64,000 nt of DNA from CADEED01 sp043747875 (GTDB taxonomy: Bacteria > Pseudomonadota > Gammaproteobacteria > Steroidobacterales > Steroidobacteraceae). Location: positions 7,246 through 71,245 of the forward strand of contig JAYTOI010000062.1 in the NCBI GenBank assembly GCA_043747875.1, written 5' to 3'. The notes beneath the pieces were generated by a model. That model searched no databases. It was not told the origin of the DNA and was given only the letters and a program-made list of their open reading frames with translations. Below, piece after piece: positions 43,701-59,866 of this stretch. The translations under genes and the position numbers were made by a program. Positions within the stretch are counted from its first letter, which is position 1; every line of letters starts with the position of its first letter.

Positions 43701-45385
43701 TCCCCGCGGATTACGCACTGCGCAACTACACCCAGCAATACGTGTACGACCGTGTCGGCAATTTCGTGTCGATGCAGCACCGTGCAGCCGGCGGCCACTG
43801 GACGCGCCACTACGACACCGCGGCCGACAGCAACCGCCTCATCCGCACCTGGTTGGGCGGCGATGAAGTGAACGCCGGGCGACACGACTACGACACGCAT
43901 GGCTCGATGCTGAATCTCGCGAACGTGCCGGCCGCGGCGCGCATCCGGTGGGACTGGCGCGACGTGATCGAAGGCATGGACCTGGGTGGCGGCGGGCGCG
44001 TCTGGTATGCCTACGACATCGGCAGGCAGCGCACGCGCAAGCGCATCGAGCGCCTGAGTGGCGCCGTCGAGGAGCGGCTCTATCTGGGCGGCGCGGAGCT
44101 GTACCGCCGCTACTCGGCGGCCGGAGCGTTGGTGGAAGAGATCGAGACGCAGCATCTGTTCGTCGACGACCAGCGGGTGTTGTTGGTGGATGACGTCATC
44201 GCCACCGACCATGCGGCGCTCGGCACGGGCCAGTTGATGCGCTTCCAGCATGGCAACCACCTCGGTTCGGTGGCGCTGGAGCTCGATGAACAAGCGCAGA
44301 TCATAGGGCACGAAGAGTTCCATCCGTACGGCACGACCGCGCACCATCTCGTCAGCCGCGCCGTCCGGGCGACCGCGAAGCGGTACCGCTTCACCGGCAT
44401 GGAGACCGATCAAGAGAACGGCTTGAGTTACCACGGCGCCCGATATTTCCTGGCGCCGATCGGAAACTGGATCAGCACCGATCCGGCATGGCTCGAAGGC
44501 GGCCTGAATCTGTATGCGTACGCGGCGCGCGCGCCCAGCATTCGGGTCGATACGACCGGTCTGCAGTCGACGCTGCCGCGCACCGACGATATCGTTCCGG
44601 CGCGTCCGCCCTCCGAAGAGACGATGGTCGCGGAGCTCACGGAAATGCTCGACGCACCGCCGCACGCCGGGGTCCTCCCGGAGCTCGAAGACATCGAGGT
44701 CATCGAGCTCCACGCGGCCTACGCGCGCGACCCGCTCGAGTGGATAGACGTTGCGGAGTCCATCGATCCGCTGCTGTTGCTCGGCACGCAGGGAGGGGAG
44801 CCCGAGCCCGAGCCCGAGCGCGTCGATCGAGGCGTACGCGGGCGGGAAGACCCGCGCCCGAGCGATCCGGTCGACATTCCCACCGGCCGGCCGCCCGAGC
44901 CGCCGCCTGAAGTCACGGACATCGAGCACCCGCGACCGTCTGGAATGCCGGTGGCGCCCGGTGAACCGTTTTCCGACGATCGCGTCCGCGCGATCATCGA
45001 CTATTTTCTGCAGCGCAATGTCGCCCGACACCCGGACTGGGACGGTCTGCAATTGCTCGAGGCCACATTGAACAATGTAGTTGCGGTGCGTGAGCTGCTG
45101 ACGGACTACGCCAACGATCCAAACTTTGTCGCGGCCGATCATCGGCTGACCAATCGCTATGCCATCGCGTTGGGTGGCAGCGCGTTTGGCGATCTGGGTA
45201 CATTCATCACTGGCGGTCTCGCGGCCATCGTCACGCTGGTCTACGACGCCGGCAAGTTTGTTGGCCTCACGCCCGAAACAGGCGCGCACGAGGTATCGCC
45301 ACCCAGTCTCGACGTGCTGGGGGAAGCCATGGCGGGAATCGGTGATGCCATGGCCGACATGTTCTATCCCGCGCCGCCGCGCTGA
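37715..45385 (+). CDS. Fused TcB-TcC insecticidal-type toxin subunit (SpvB/RHS cage with C-terminal effector)
   Basis: 2556 residues, equal to a TcB (~1480) plus a TcC (~960) in one chain. The N-terminal SpvB domain runs ~30-330 (PIPNLPKGGGAIRGIGEKF, LQYDSGAGNGAFGLGWQLSL). FG-GAP/VCBS beta-propeller repeats fill ~400-660 (QRLMDLDGDGVIDVAELDG, FIDLSGDGHADALVTEDE). The TcdB middle domains follow (~690-1000). RHS/YD repeats run ~1400-2200 (YDATGNISELLDE, YVYDRVGNFVS), and the RHS core ends at ~2200-2283 (ENGLSYHGARYFLAPIGNW, ISTDPAWLEGGLNLYAYAA, RVDTTGL). TcB-TcC forms a hollow cage that holds the toxic C-terminus. By analogy the aspartyl self-cleavage site is after Leu2283, releasing 273 residues. 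It is followed by tcA after 26 bp. Confidence 0.93.
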   Translation: MLQPSSEPDNGASAKGAPASASESARAPDSFSLEPPIPNLPKGGGAIRGIGEKFTAQSATGTGAFSVPLPISPGRAGVQPALQLQYDSGAGNGAFGLGWQLSLPSIARKTDKGLPRYLDRDESDVFVIAGAEDLVPLLDPLTGERLAPREVRVGGQRFSLRQYRPRVEGLFARIERWTRSDDAADCFWRVLDRNNHSQWFGRTPESRVADPGDATRVFQWWLCLSHDDKGNVVSYEYAADGAHPLKRVLYGNRTPYLPALHPEHADAPLPAEWMFELVFDFGDHSPEDPLPQPDRDAPARGDAFSDYRAGFERRTTRRVERALMFHHFPDVPELGAAALVRSLRLRYAPSGAPEDPAQPGYSQIAAIEPWAHERLPDGTLMSRAAPPLEMRYSQPRIDPTIRGIAAADLPGLAVGTLGPGVQWVDLDGEGLSGVLSEHEGAWHYAANLGDGRFAPSRVVATTPAKRALSRRQRLMDLDGDGVIDVAELDGATAGYHARDGTGSWTQFVPFAQLPRIVWNDPNLRFIDLSGDGHADALVTEDEVFTWYPSLAHEGFGAAQVLRPPREARGTRLVFADGTQTLFLADMCGDGLTDIVRVRNGEVCYWPNLGYGRFGAKVRMAGAPRFDREFDPRRLRFGDIDGSGPTDLIYLGRDGAQVYFNRSGNSWSDARVVAFPVATLNLDAVQVTDLLGRGTACLVWNSHLPADAAQPVRYIDLMSGTKPHLLVETRNNLGGSTHIEYTPSTHFYLADRAAGTPWVTKLPFPVQCVSRVTTRDAWRGTAFSSTHSYHHGHYDGVEREFRGFGRVEQVDIEDYGHFAAANQRSPWISDDQTLYQPPVETVTWFHTGVADDRARVLSRFAHEYFPARYRLDGTFRERELPDPLLDGTLHIDEWREALRACKGMVLRQEVYELDVAALSASAGRHAPVRIFSAGTHNCRIERLQPRGPNRHAVFLVSESESLTYQYEQPLGAPGSEVQADPRISHALTLRVDDLGQPLQVVAVGYPRVRAHEDAALDAATLRRIHAVQSERHMAYSETHCTADVLLPASDAADAALRHRRLRLPCEELRFELAGIAPARGFYFEPGDFATLRLSDRYPPLDPHAAPVEMVTQPHHRLLTGDAPERRRVEHVCALFFDDGGDDAPRAPLPPGEHGPRGLQYEEYKLALTDGLLAAVFQAPAGVAGLPADLLEWELRPGVTPRVLLNDPSVSGYRREEGAREAEDGEYWLRSGIAGFAVDAARHFYLPERFTDAFGAVTKVEYDALDLYVRRVEDARQNVTEVLRFDYRALVPVEMTDPNDNRSEMVVDIFGLPVATALKGKLRADGWEGDDLDAFRTNPALRNPEPVAVQAFCSDTFLDEMQAAAWLGRATSRFVHHFGERRDAAGNVIAWATRPASNCTIAREIHVTRAGGEYSPLQVALQCSDGGGNVLMAKQQAEPDMDSDQPRWIVNGFTVLNNKGKPVQEYEPFFSGQFGCELPRAEGVTPIFYYDAVGRVMRVDSPDGTFSRAEFSPWRARQFDAGDTVLDSAWYAARTAPGASVEARHAALQSAQYANTPAVTLLDSLGRAVVGIAHNRTPSDGAELASTPLLDRPWIDSFAVTHTRLDAEGKPLWVRDARANLVMQYIFPARPSGDGGDDLWTGSAPCYDIVGNLLFQHSMDAGGRWWLNDAAGKPLCGWDANDVLDGEGNAHLEGRLMHAEYDTLHRPVRQWLRLGAEPAVVVERVEYRDSDEPIAVEARAGNLIGQAVQHDDPGGRVELLCVGFTGKVEHEQRRLARHAATRALDWSGDSAAREALLDPETFVRLTQHDALGRMTQLANWHRSADRVAVYTPRYNQRGLLEAEDLRVGGTLGADGSASGGHVSQAVYGIAYNAKGQRIQICHGNGTETRYDRDPLTFRLKQLRTTRPGGAPWFPGYHSQLRDDHVLQQLHYSYDATGNISELLDEAWAPAFFRNQEVEPRSLYVYDALQRLIEASGRESAAFTTTPTGLDASTAVDGFPADYALRNYTQQYVYDRVGNFVSMQHRAAGGHWTRHYDTAADSNRLIRTWLGGDEVNAGRHDYDTHGSMLNLANVPAAARIRWDWRDVIEGMDLGGGGRVWYAYDIGRQRTRKRIERLSGAVEERLYLGGAELYRRYSAAGALVEEIETQHLFVDDQRVLLVDDVIATDHAALGTGQLMRFQHGNHLGSVALELDEQAQIIGHEEFHPYGTTAHHLVSRAVRATAKRYRFTGMETDQENGLSYHGARYFLAPIGNWISTDPAWLEGGLNLYAYAARAPSIRVDTTGLQSTLPRTDDIVPARPPSEETMVAELTEMLDAPPHAGVLPELEDIEVIELHAAYARDPLEWIDVAESIDPLLLLGTQGGEPEPEPERVDRGVRGREDPRPSDPVDIPTGRPPEPPPEVTDIEHPRPSGMPVAPGEPFSDDRVRAIIDYFLQRNVARHPDWDGLQLLEATLNNVVAVRELLTDYANDPNFVAADHRLTNRYAIALGGSAFGDLGTFITGGLAAIVTLVYDAGKFVGLTPETGAHEVSPPSLDVLGEAMAGIGDAMADMFYPAPPR

Positions 45386-45411
45386 TCTTTTCTCGTGGAG
45401 CAAACGAACGC

Positions 45412-54273
<8,862 letters not shown>

Positions 54274-54920
54274 GGGGCGGTGCGATCAGGGTGAGTTGTC
54301 AGGACGGCGTTTCTCAGTCCGGCAGCTACCGCGGAGCCGGCGTGGCGATCGATGATCCACGCTGGCGCGGCGGTGAACGGTTGGGCGAAGCTCGCAATTC
54401 GTTACAGTGCGGGCCGCCGCAGCTCTCCTGCATCCCTTGAACGAGGTGCTTGAACCCCTTCCCAAAGCGCCGCGTCAATCGGGGGATGCAAGCAGGTGCC
54501 GAGAAACAGCACGCGATCACGGCACCGCGGACACCGCATCCGCGACCGTTGCGCCGCGACATGCCGGCCACGCAGCTTCACGACGTCGAGCTGCGATGCG
54601 GTACGCCCGATCATCGTCGGAGAGTTGTGCGCGTCGTGGATAAAGACGTCCAGGTCGAGGACTGTCGCGATGCGTAGTTAGCGTGCCACCCCACAACCCG
54701 GCATCCCGGTGATGGATGGATCTGGGCCGCCGTGTGCTCCACCCACCTTCGGCCGGCGCGCCGAAATGCCCGCGCTGCGTCCACGGTGAGTCGGGGAACA
54801 AACACTTCCATGGCTGCATTGCTTGCCGACAAGACTCCGTTCACGAATGCCGTCGCACGGAAGCCGCATGCCTCGAGTTCGGATCGAGATATCTAACAAG
54901 AAAATCGGGAGGATTCGGCC
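54274..54920. other. Non-coding gap with sthA remnant between tcA and the metalloprotease gene
   Basis: About 650 bp with no intact gene. The only recognisable content is the decayed sthA 3' end (54517-54672, listed separately) and a TAGTTAG motif at 54675. The parts 54274-54516 and 54673-54900 show nothing further; open frames there have no protein-like composition. A ribosome-binding site (GGGAGGA) for the next gene lies at its end. Confidence 0.6.
54517..54672 (-). pseudogene. Decayed copy of the 3' end of an sthA-like gene
   Basis: On the minus strand this segment encodes, in alternating frames, LDLDVFIHDAHNSPTM, AYRIAA, LDVVKLRGRHVAA and TVADAVSAVP-stop. The intact sthA C-terminus 1.4 kb away reads LDVDAYVDNVFNFPTM, AYRIAA, LDIVKQRGQHVTT and TVSEAVSAVL-stop. 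Order and spacing agree, and several frameshifts separate the blocks, so this is a pseudogene fragment of a paralogue or an old duplication. Nothing upstream of about 54672 matches sthA. Confidence 0.8.
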
Positions 54921-55895
54921 ATGCCACTTCGGTCAGAGCTTTTCCGCGGCGATTCGAAACTCGAGAACGCGGCTATCCTCGATAGCGCGCACATAGTGCC
55001 AGGTGCGTCCGGGCCGCACGTCGAAAAAATCCAGATGGCTCTCATGCTGCTGGATTCCACGTCGATAGCCGAGAGCGAGCTGGCTGCCGACCTATACGGG
55101 CAGAGTACCGCCGCGGCGGTACTGGCCTACAAGCGCAGGCGCAATATTGTCAATCGTGCCTACCAGTCTACGGCGGACAACATCATCGGAAAGATGACGA
55201 TTGCCACGCTGGACGGTGAGTTGGCCGCGCGTGGCGCCATACCGAAAGTCAGCGGGTGCGACTACCTGCCGGTGGGAAGCCTCAAAACAGACCAGGCGTT
55301 TTTCACGCTCGCTTCGTTGACACCGGCATCATCGAGCCTCGGTGCTTCAGCCGGCCAGACTACGCTCGACATCGCATTGGCCACGGTACCCGTGGCGCTG
55401 GTCATGCGAAACAAGGCGAGGCAGGCGCTCAATGACTTGATCGCCGGCTCCAAGACGGCGCTGGCCGTACTGGGGTCGGACGCGGTGAAGCGGCACTACA
55501 AAGTCTCGGCCGCCTCGGACGTGGATCGGGTCGCAAGAGCGGTCAGGGAGTCGCTCGCTGGAGTGGTGGGTCGCCTGTTGTCGCCAAGAGCGTGGCTGCG
55601 ACAGGGGCAGGGGAGCGGTTTCGCTGAGACACCGGAGCCACGAGACGGCCACTGTTACATCATGTTGGATTACAGCAAAGCAGGCCGCTTGATGCGGCCG
55701 ACGATTCTCATCCATGAGGCATTTCATGATCTGGATAGCTTCAACCTGGACTTTGGCGGAAATCCGGCAATCGATCGCGCCGCCAAGTACCACCGGAACC
55801 CCACGTCCATCCAATTGAAGAATGCCTACGCCATGAGCCAGTTCGTACTGCACATCAACCAGGGTAAGGAGACCATTCTCGCCGACGGGGATTGA
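54921..55895 (+). CDS. Peptidoglycan-binding-like domain plus HEAFH putative metalloprotease
   Basis: 324 residues with GGGAGGA before the ATG. Residues ~20-105 resemble a peptidoglycan-binding domain (IVPGASGPHVEKIQMALMLL, YGQSTAAAVLAYKRRRNIV, IIGKMTIATLDGE). The C-terminal ~100 residues contain TILIHEAFHDLDSF at about residue 265, a zincin HExxH motif. A later Asp or His (for example KYHRNP) could complete the metal site, as in lysine-specific-type peptidases. There is no classical signal peptide. TcA begins with a similar domain (both share PGAxG, V and AL at matching places). It could be a secreted effector or accessory of the toxin locus; that is inference from position and shared domain. 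Confidence 0.75.
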   Translation: MPLRSELFRGDSKLENAAILDSAHIVPGASGPHVEKIQMALMLLDSTSIAESELAADLYGQSTAAAVLAYKRRRNIVNRAYQSTADNIIGKMTIATLDGELAARGAIPKVSGCDYLPVGSLKTDQAFFTLASLTPASSSLGASAGQTTLDIALATVPVALVMRNKARQALNDLIAGSKTALAVLGSDAVKRHYKVSAASDVDRVARAVRESLAGVVGRLLSPRAWLRQGQGSGFAETPEPRDGHCYIMLDYSKAGRLMRPTILIHEAFHDLDSFNLDFGGNPAIDRAAKYHRNPTSIQLKNAYAMSQFVLHINQGKETILADGD

Positions 55896-55899
55896 GCCT

Positions 55900-57360
55900 T
55901 CACAGCACGGCCGACACTGCCTCCGAAACGGTATCGGTCGTCACGTGCTGGCCGCGCTGCTTCACGATGTCGAGCGCCGCGATGCGGTACGCCTCGGCCA
56001 TGGTCGGAAAGTTGAACACATTGTCGACGTAGGCATCGACGTCGAGCTCGGCCGCGAGGCCGAGTTGCCCGATGTGCACCAGCTCGGTGGCGCCTTCTCC
56101 CACGATCTGCACACCGACCACGCGCCGGCCGCCGGCATCGGCGACCAGTTTGAGCAGTCCGCGCTGGCAGCCGTTGATCTGGCCACGCGCGATTTCCTCG
56201 AAGCGCGCGCGGCCGACCACGCAGCCGCCGAAGTGACGGCGCGCGCCGTGCTCGTCGAGGCCGACTGTCGCGATCTCGGGGATGGTGTACACGCCCGACG
56301 GCAGGCGCGAGACGGGATCCGACGGCACTAACAACCCCAGTGCATGGCAGGCGGCGCGGCGACCCTGTTCCATCGACACCGACGCGAGCGCGGGCGGACC
56401 GATGACGTCGCCGGCGGCGTAGATGCCCGGTACGCTGGTTTGCAGGTGGTCGTCCACGTGCACGTGCCCGCGGTTGGTGAGCATGATGCCAATGGCGCCG
56501 AGGTTGAGCATGTCGACGTTGGCCTGCCGCCCGAGCGCGACCAGGATCTTGTCGGCCATCACCACGCGGCCGTCGCGGAACTCCGCGCGCACCTGCGATA
56601 CGCCGTCCCAGTGCGTGGCGATTGCCTCCGCGGCCGGGATGTATTCGCCGCCGTTGCGCTGCAGCTCGTCGATGTAATACGTCGTGAGTTCCGGATCGAG
56701 GAACGCCAGCGGCTGGTCGAGCTGATCCGCCTGTGTCACCTTGCAGCCAAGCGCGGCGAACATGGCGGCGTACTCGCTGGCGATGACGCCGCCGCCGAGC
56801 ACCAGCAGCGAGCGCGGTAGATAGGCTAGCGAGAGGATCGAGTCGCTGTCGAGCACGTGCTCGTGGTCCACCGAGAGGTGCGCGGGCGCGCGCGGACGCG
56901 ATCCGGCGGCAATGATGATGATGGGCGCGGCCAGCGCGATGGCCGTACCGTCGATGCGCTTCATGATCAGGGTGTGTTGCCTGGTGTCGCGCCGCTCGAT
57001 GTCCTGCGGCGGGACGAAGCTGGCACGGCCGCGCAGCAGTTCGATGCGGTTACGCTCGAGCTGCGCCGTCATGTAAGCGTCGTGCGCGGCGATCGTGGCG
57101 CCGACGCCGTCGAGCAGCGACTGGATGGGCTGCTCCATCAGATCCACGCGGCGCACGCGCTGCCGCAACGCATGCTCGCGCAGCGACTTGCTCGGAATGG
57201 TGCCGGTGTGCACGCACGAGCCGCCGACCTGCCGGTCGCGCTCGACCACCGCCACGCGTTTGCCGGCCTTGGCCGCCTGGATCGCGGCCTTCTGGCCTGC
57301 CGGGCCGGAGCCGATGACGATGACATCGAAAACCGATGGCGCCTGCGACACTTCGCTCAC
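55900..57360 (-). CDS. sthA: Soluble pyridine nucleotide transhydrogenase
   Basis: 486 residues from a GTG at 57360 that overlaps the stop of the upstream HDOD gene (GTGA). FAD-binding GSGPAGQKAAIQAAKAGKRV is at the N-terminus. The position of the redox disulfide in related reductases reads GGSCVHTGTIPSKSL: the second Cys is replaced by Thr, as in SthA, so it lacks disulfide chemistry. The NAD-binding site is LGGGVIASEYAAMFAALG, followed by YAAGDVIGPPALASVSMEQG and the dimerisation domain (VYTIPEIATVGLDE). It transfers hydride between NADPH and NAD+ in the cytoplasm. A decayed copy of its 3' end lies at 54517-54672. Confidence 0.93.
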   Translation of the reverse strand: MSEVSQAPSVFDVIVIGSGPAGQKAAIQAAKAGKRVAVVERDRQVGGSCVHTGTIPSKSLREHALRQRVRRVDLMEQPIQSLLDGVGATIAAHDAYMTAQLERNRIELLRGRASFVPPQDIERRDTRQHTLIMKRIDGTAIALAAPIIIIAAGSRPRAPAHLSVDHEHVLDSDSILSLAYLPRSLLVLGGGVIASEYAAMFAALGCKVTQADQLDQPLAFLDPELTTYYIDELQRNGGEYIPAAEAIATHWDGVSQVRAEFRDGRVVMADKILVALGRQANVDMLNLGAIGIMLTNRGHVHVDDHLQTSVPGIYAAGDVIGPPALASVSMEQGRRAACHALGLLVPSDPVSRLPSGVYTIPEIATVGLDEHGARRHFGGCVVGRARFEEIARGQINGCQRGLLKLVADAGGRRVVGVQIVGEGATELVHIGQLGLAAELDVDAYVDNVFNFPTMAEAYRIAALDIVKQRGQHVTTDTVSEAVSAVL

Positions 57361-58244
57361 GTGAAGCTCTCGGCCGTCGCGTAGATGGCCGCGCGCTTCG
57401 CCATGACACTGAACAGCTCGTCCGGGTAGATAGATAGCTCGTCCATCCACTTGGACACCGGGCCGAGCATGGAGTCCGGCAGCTCGCCGCCGACGCCGGG
57501 GTTGCGCAGCTCGTCGGAGATGTTGCGCGCCAGCGCCACCTCCATGACCTCGGTGCGGAATTCGACGGCCTCGAGCGGGCCGCGCCAATGGCCGATGGCG
57601 GCGGTCACCGCGGGCGGAAGCTGCCATGCAACCGCGAGCTGCGTGCCGACGCGCGCCTCGTGCTGCTGCGCGAATTCCATCACCCGGGCCGGATCGGGTG
57701 ACAGCCGGTGCGTCAGGGCCGCGGAGCCGACGCGCGCCAGCACGACGGCCAGGCCGACGCGGTGCAGCAGCCCGCATAGATAGGCGGCCTCCACGTTGCG
57801 GCGCTTGAGGCGCGCGACCTCCTGCGCGAACAGTGCGGTCATGACCGACTCGCGCCACAGCTCGCCCAACTCGCGGCGGAAGTAGGTGGATGTGAAGAGC
57901 TGTCCCTGTACCGCGATCGCGTACGCGATGGTGCGCACCTCACGAATGCCCAACCAGGCGATGGCCTGCGGCAGCGTGACGACCGGCGTGCGCCGCGCAT
58001 ACAGTGCGGAGTTCGCGACGCGCATCACCTGGCTCGCAAGCGCGACGTCGCGCTGGATGAGTTGCGCGAGTTCGGCGGAGCTCGCATCGGGGCTGTCACC
58101 GTCCGTGAGGTCCGAGCGCGTGAGCCGCATGACCTCCGTGGCCACGCGCGGTGGCGGCGGCAGATCCAGGGAGTCGTCGGTCATCGCGGCCTGCAGCACG
58201 CGATCGAGGTCGTCGTTTTGGTTCGTTTGCGCGGAGCTCTTCAT
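57357..58244 (-). CDS. HDOD-domain protein
   Basis: 295 residues. An HDOD domain spans ~25-230: LPPPPRVATEVMRL, AQLIQRDVALASQVMRVANS, LPQAIAWLGIREVRTIAYAI, AAYLCGLLHRVGLAVVLARV, then ATQLAVAW-type helix (GTQLAVAWQLPPAVTAAIGH). The HD-type catalytic residues are not conserved (LHRVGLAV in place of HDIG), as is usual for HDOD. Such proteins act as signalling scaffolds with cyclic-di-GMP or two-component pathways. It is the first gene of an operon with sthA; why a transhydrogenase is coupled to it is not evident. Confidence 0.88.
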   Translation of the reverse strand: MKSSAQTNQNDDLDRVLQAAMTDDSLDLPPPPRVATEVMRLTRSDLTDGDSPDASSAELAQLIQRDVALASQVMRVANSALYARRTPVVTLPQAIAWLGIREVRTIAYAIAVQGQLFTSTYFRRELGELWRESVMTALFAQEVARLKRRNVEAAYLCGLLHRVGLAVVLARVGSAALTHRLSPDPARVMEFAQQHEARVGTQLAVAWQLPPAVTAAIGHWRGPLEAVEFRTEVMEVALARNISDELRNPGVGGELPDSMLGPVSKWMDELSIYPDELFSVMAKRAAIYATAESFT

Positions 58245-58610
58245 GAAGTCGGTGCCCGAAAGAGAGATGGATCCGTTCCGTTAACGGCAGCGTCTCCTGG
58301 GGCTTGAAGCACGGCGGCAAAGGGCTGCCATGACAATGTCGAATCTCTCGAAATCAATGGCTTGGAACAGGCCAAGCCCCCCGAGTGAAAATACGAGTCG
58401 AGGAGCTGGGTGGGCTCCACCGCAGCATCGGAGCCAGGAACTCGGGCTATGTGCCAGCCTTGAATCGCGGCGACATCGATACGGTGGCTGCGATCCTGAA
58501 GCCGCAGAAATGCTCGAAGAAGACGCGGCCGCGTATGCCGCGTCCATCTAGCGTGGGCTGCAGCCCATCGACGCTCGGCGGAAATAGCTAGCCGGAGCGG
58601 CCCGGACTGA
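58245..58610. other. Gap without recognisable gene
   Basis: About 365 bp between the HDOD gene and the DGPF gene cluster. Short open frames exist on both strands, but none has a ribosome-binding site with protein-like sequence. A small palindrome GGGCTGCAGCCC lies near 58558. Nothing else is seen. Confidence 0.5.
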
Positions 58611-59036
58611 TCAACCGCCGGCGGGGCGGCCGTTGCCCGGGAGGTTCGCGAACCGCTTGATGCCTTCGAGCGCGGCGAAGTCCTCGAGCTCGTAGAGCCG
58701 CCGCACTTCGATGTGGCAGTCCGTGCCGTGCAGCGTCGGATTCGGAAACCGGCGCGTCCACTTGCGCGCCTCCTGCTCGGAATCCACATTGATGATGGTG
58801 TAGCCCGCGACCAACTCCTTGGTTTCCGCGAACGGGCCATCGACTATGCTGGTGTGCTTGCCGTGGTGTTCGACGCGCCAGCCCTGTGAGCTCGGCCGCA
58901 GCCCGGAGGCGTCGAGCAGCACGCCGGCCTTGGCCATCTCTTCATGGAATGCCGCCATCTCGTTGGCGAGCGCTTCGGTGGGCATGGCGCCGGCCTCGGA
59001 TTCGGCGTTGGCTTTCACGAGGATGATGTAGCGCAT
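58611..59036 (-). CDS. YCII/DGPF-domain protein
   Basis: 141 residues of the YCII-related (DGPF) family: MRYIILVKANAESEAG at the N-terminus and the signature SIVDGPFAETKELVAGYTII in the middle, followed by EARKWTRRFPNP. The fold is a small ferredoxin-like dimer with a conserved His/Asp pocket; biochemical activity is unknown. It is the third gene of the set DGPF-VOC-DGPF, 2 bp after the VOC gene. Genes of this kind are the standard partners and targets of ECF42 sigma factors, one of which lies just upstream. Confidence 0.88.
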   Translation of the reverse strand: MRYIILVKANAESEAGAMPTEALANEMAAFHEEMAKAGVLLDASGLRPSSQGWRVEHHGKHTSIVDGPFAETKELVAGYTIINVDSEQEARKWTRRFPNPTLHGTDCHIEVRRLYELEDFAALEGIKRFANLPGNGRPAGG

Positions 59037-59038
59037 GA

Positions 59039-59449
59039 TCAGCCGGCCTGCTGCGCGGGAGCGCCGGTCATGTGCACCAGCTCCCAGGTGTGGCCGTCGA
59101 GGTCCTCGTAGCCGTGCGTGTACATGAAGCCGTGGTCCTGCGCCGTGCGCGGCACCTTGCCGCCGGCGGCGCGCGCTTTCGCGACCAGATCGTCGATCCG
59201 GGTGCGCGAGTCGCAGGCGACGCAGGTCAGGGTCTCGGTGGCCTTCGACGTGTCGCAGATCGCCTTGTTGGTGAAGGTGCCGAAGAACTTCTCCACCAGC
59301 AGCATCACGAAGAGGTTGTCGCCGAGGATCATGCACGTGGCGTTTTCGTCGGTGAACTGCGGGTTGAACGCGTAGCCGAGCTTGGTGAAGAAGTCGACGG
59401 AGCGCGGGAGATCCTTGACGGGCAGGTTCACGAAGATCTGGGAGTGCAT
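59039..59449 (-). CDS. VOC-superfamily (glyoxalase-like) protein
   Basis: 136 residues of the vicinal oxygen chelate fold: QIFVNLPVKDLPRSVDFFTK at the start, GYAFNPQFTDENATCMILGD in the first module, and YEDLDGHTWELVHM with the C-terminal metal-ligand Glu. This subgroup (HSQIFVNLPVKDL) accompanies DGPF proteins in ECF42 clusters. It may bind a metal and small thiol or antibiotic, but the activity is unknown. It lies 22 bp after the first DGPF gene. Confidence 0.9.
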   Translation of the reverse strand: MHSQIFVNLPVKDLPRSVDFFTKLGYAFNPQFTDENATCMILGDNLFVMLLVEKFFGTFTNKAICDTSKATETLTCVACDSRTRIDDLVAKARAAGGKVPRTAQDHGFMYTHGYEDLDGHTWELVHMTGAPAQQAG

Positions 59450-59471
59450 GGTGGGCGGCTCGGCTAGTTAG

Positions 59472-59846
59472 TCAGGGTCGGTGCGCGGCGGCTGCGGCGT
59501 GCTCGCGCACGTCGTCGACGGCGAGCTCGCGCGTGGGGCGCACTTCGATGCTGCCGTATTTCGCCGGCGGGATTTTCGCGGCGATCTGGATCGCCTCATT
59601 GAGATCGCGCGCCTCGATGAGATAGAAGCCCGCGAGCTGCTCCTTCGTCTCGGCGAACGGCCCGTCGGTCATTGCCATGGCGCCGTTGCGCACGCGGACC
59701 GTGGTCGCGGTGTGCACCGGATGCAGCGGCCGGCCGTCGATGAGCTTGCCTTCGTCGATGAGCTCCTGGACGTAGGCCGCGCAGGTCGAGTCCGGGCAGG
59801 CGTTCCAGACTTCGGGAGCCAGGTAGACGAGGCAGAGGTACTTCAT
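59472..59846 (-). CDS. YCII/DGPF-domain protein, first gene of ECF42-controlled operon
   Basis: 124 residues: MKYLCLVYLAPEVWNACP, then ATTVRVRNGAMAMTDGPFAE with TKEQLAGFYLIEARDLNEA, and a C-terminal GSIEVRPTREL. It is the classical DGPF protein of ECF42 loci. AAGGAG precedes the ATG, and an ECF42-type promoter lies 20-50 bp upstream. The gene heads the operon DGPF-VOC-DGPF and is probably switched on by the sigma factor encoded next to it. No enzyme activity is established for the family. Confidence 0.92.
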   Translation of the reverse strand: MKYLCLVYLAPEVWNACPDSTCAAYVQELIDEGKLIDGRPLHPVHTATTVRVRNGAMAMTDGPFAETKEQLAGFYLIEARDLNEAIQIAAKIPPAKYGSIEVRPTRELAVDDVREHAAAAAHRP

Positions 59847-59866
59847 GGCGATCTCCTTTGTAGAGA

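Noticed and set aside
57360..57858. An N-terminal extension of sthA giving 652 residues
   Set aside because: The extra part is antisense-like shadow of the HDOD gene; the GTG at 57360 overlapping the HDOD stop gives the normal family length.
58385..58591. A 68-codon frame in the gap after the HDOD gene
   Set aside because: No homology recognised, no Shine-Dalgarno, unusual Lys/Pro/Ser-rich end; probably chance.
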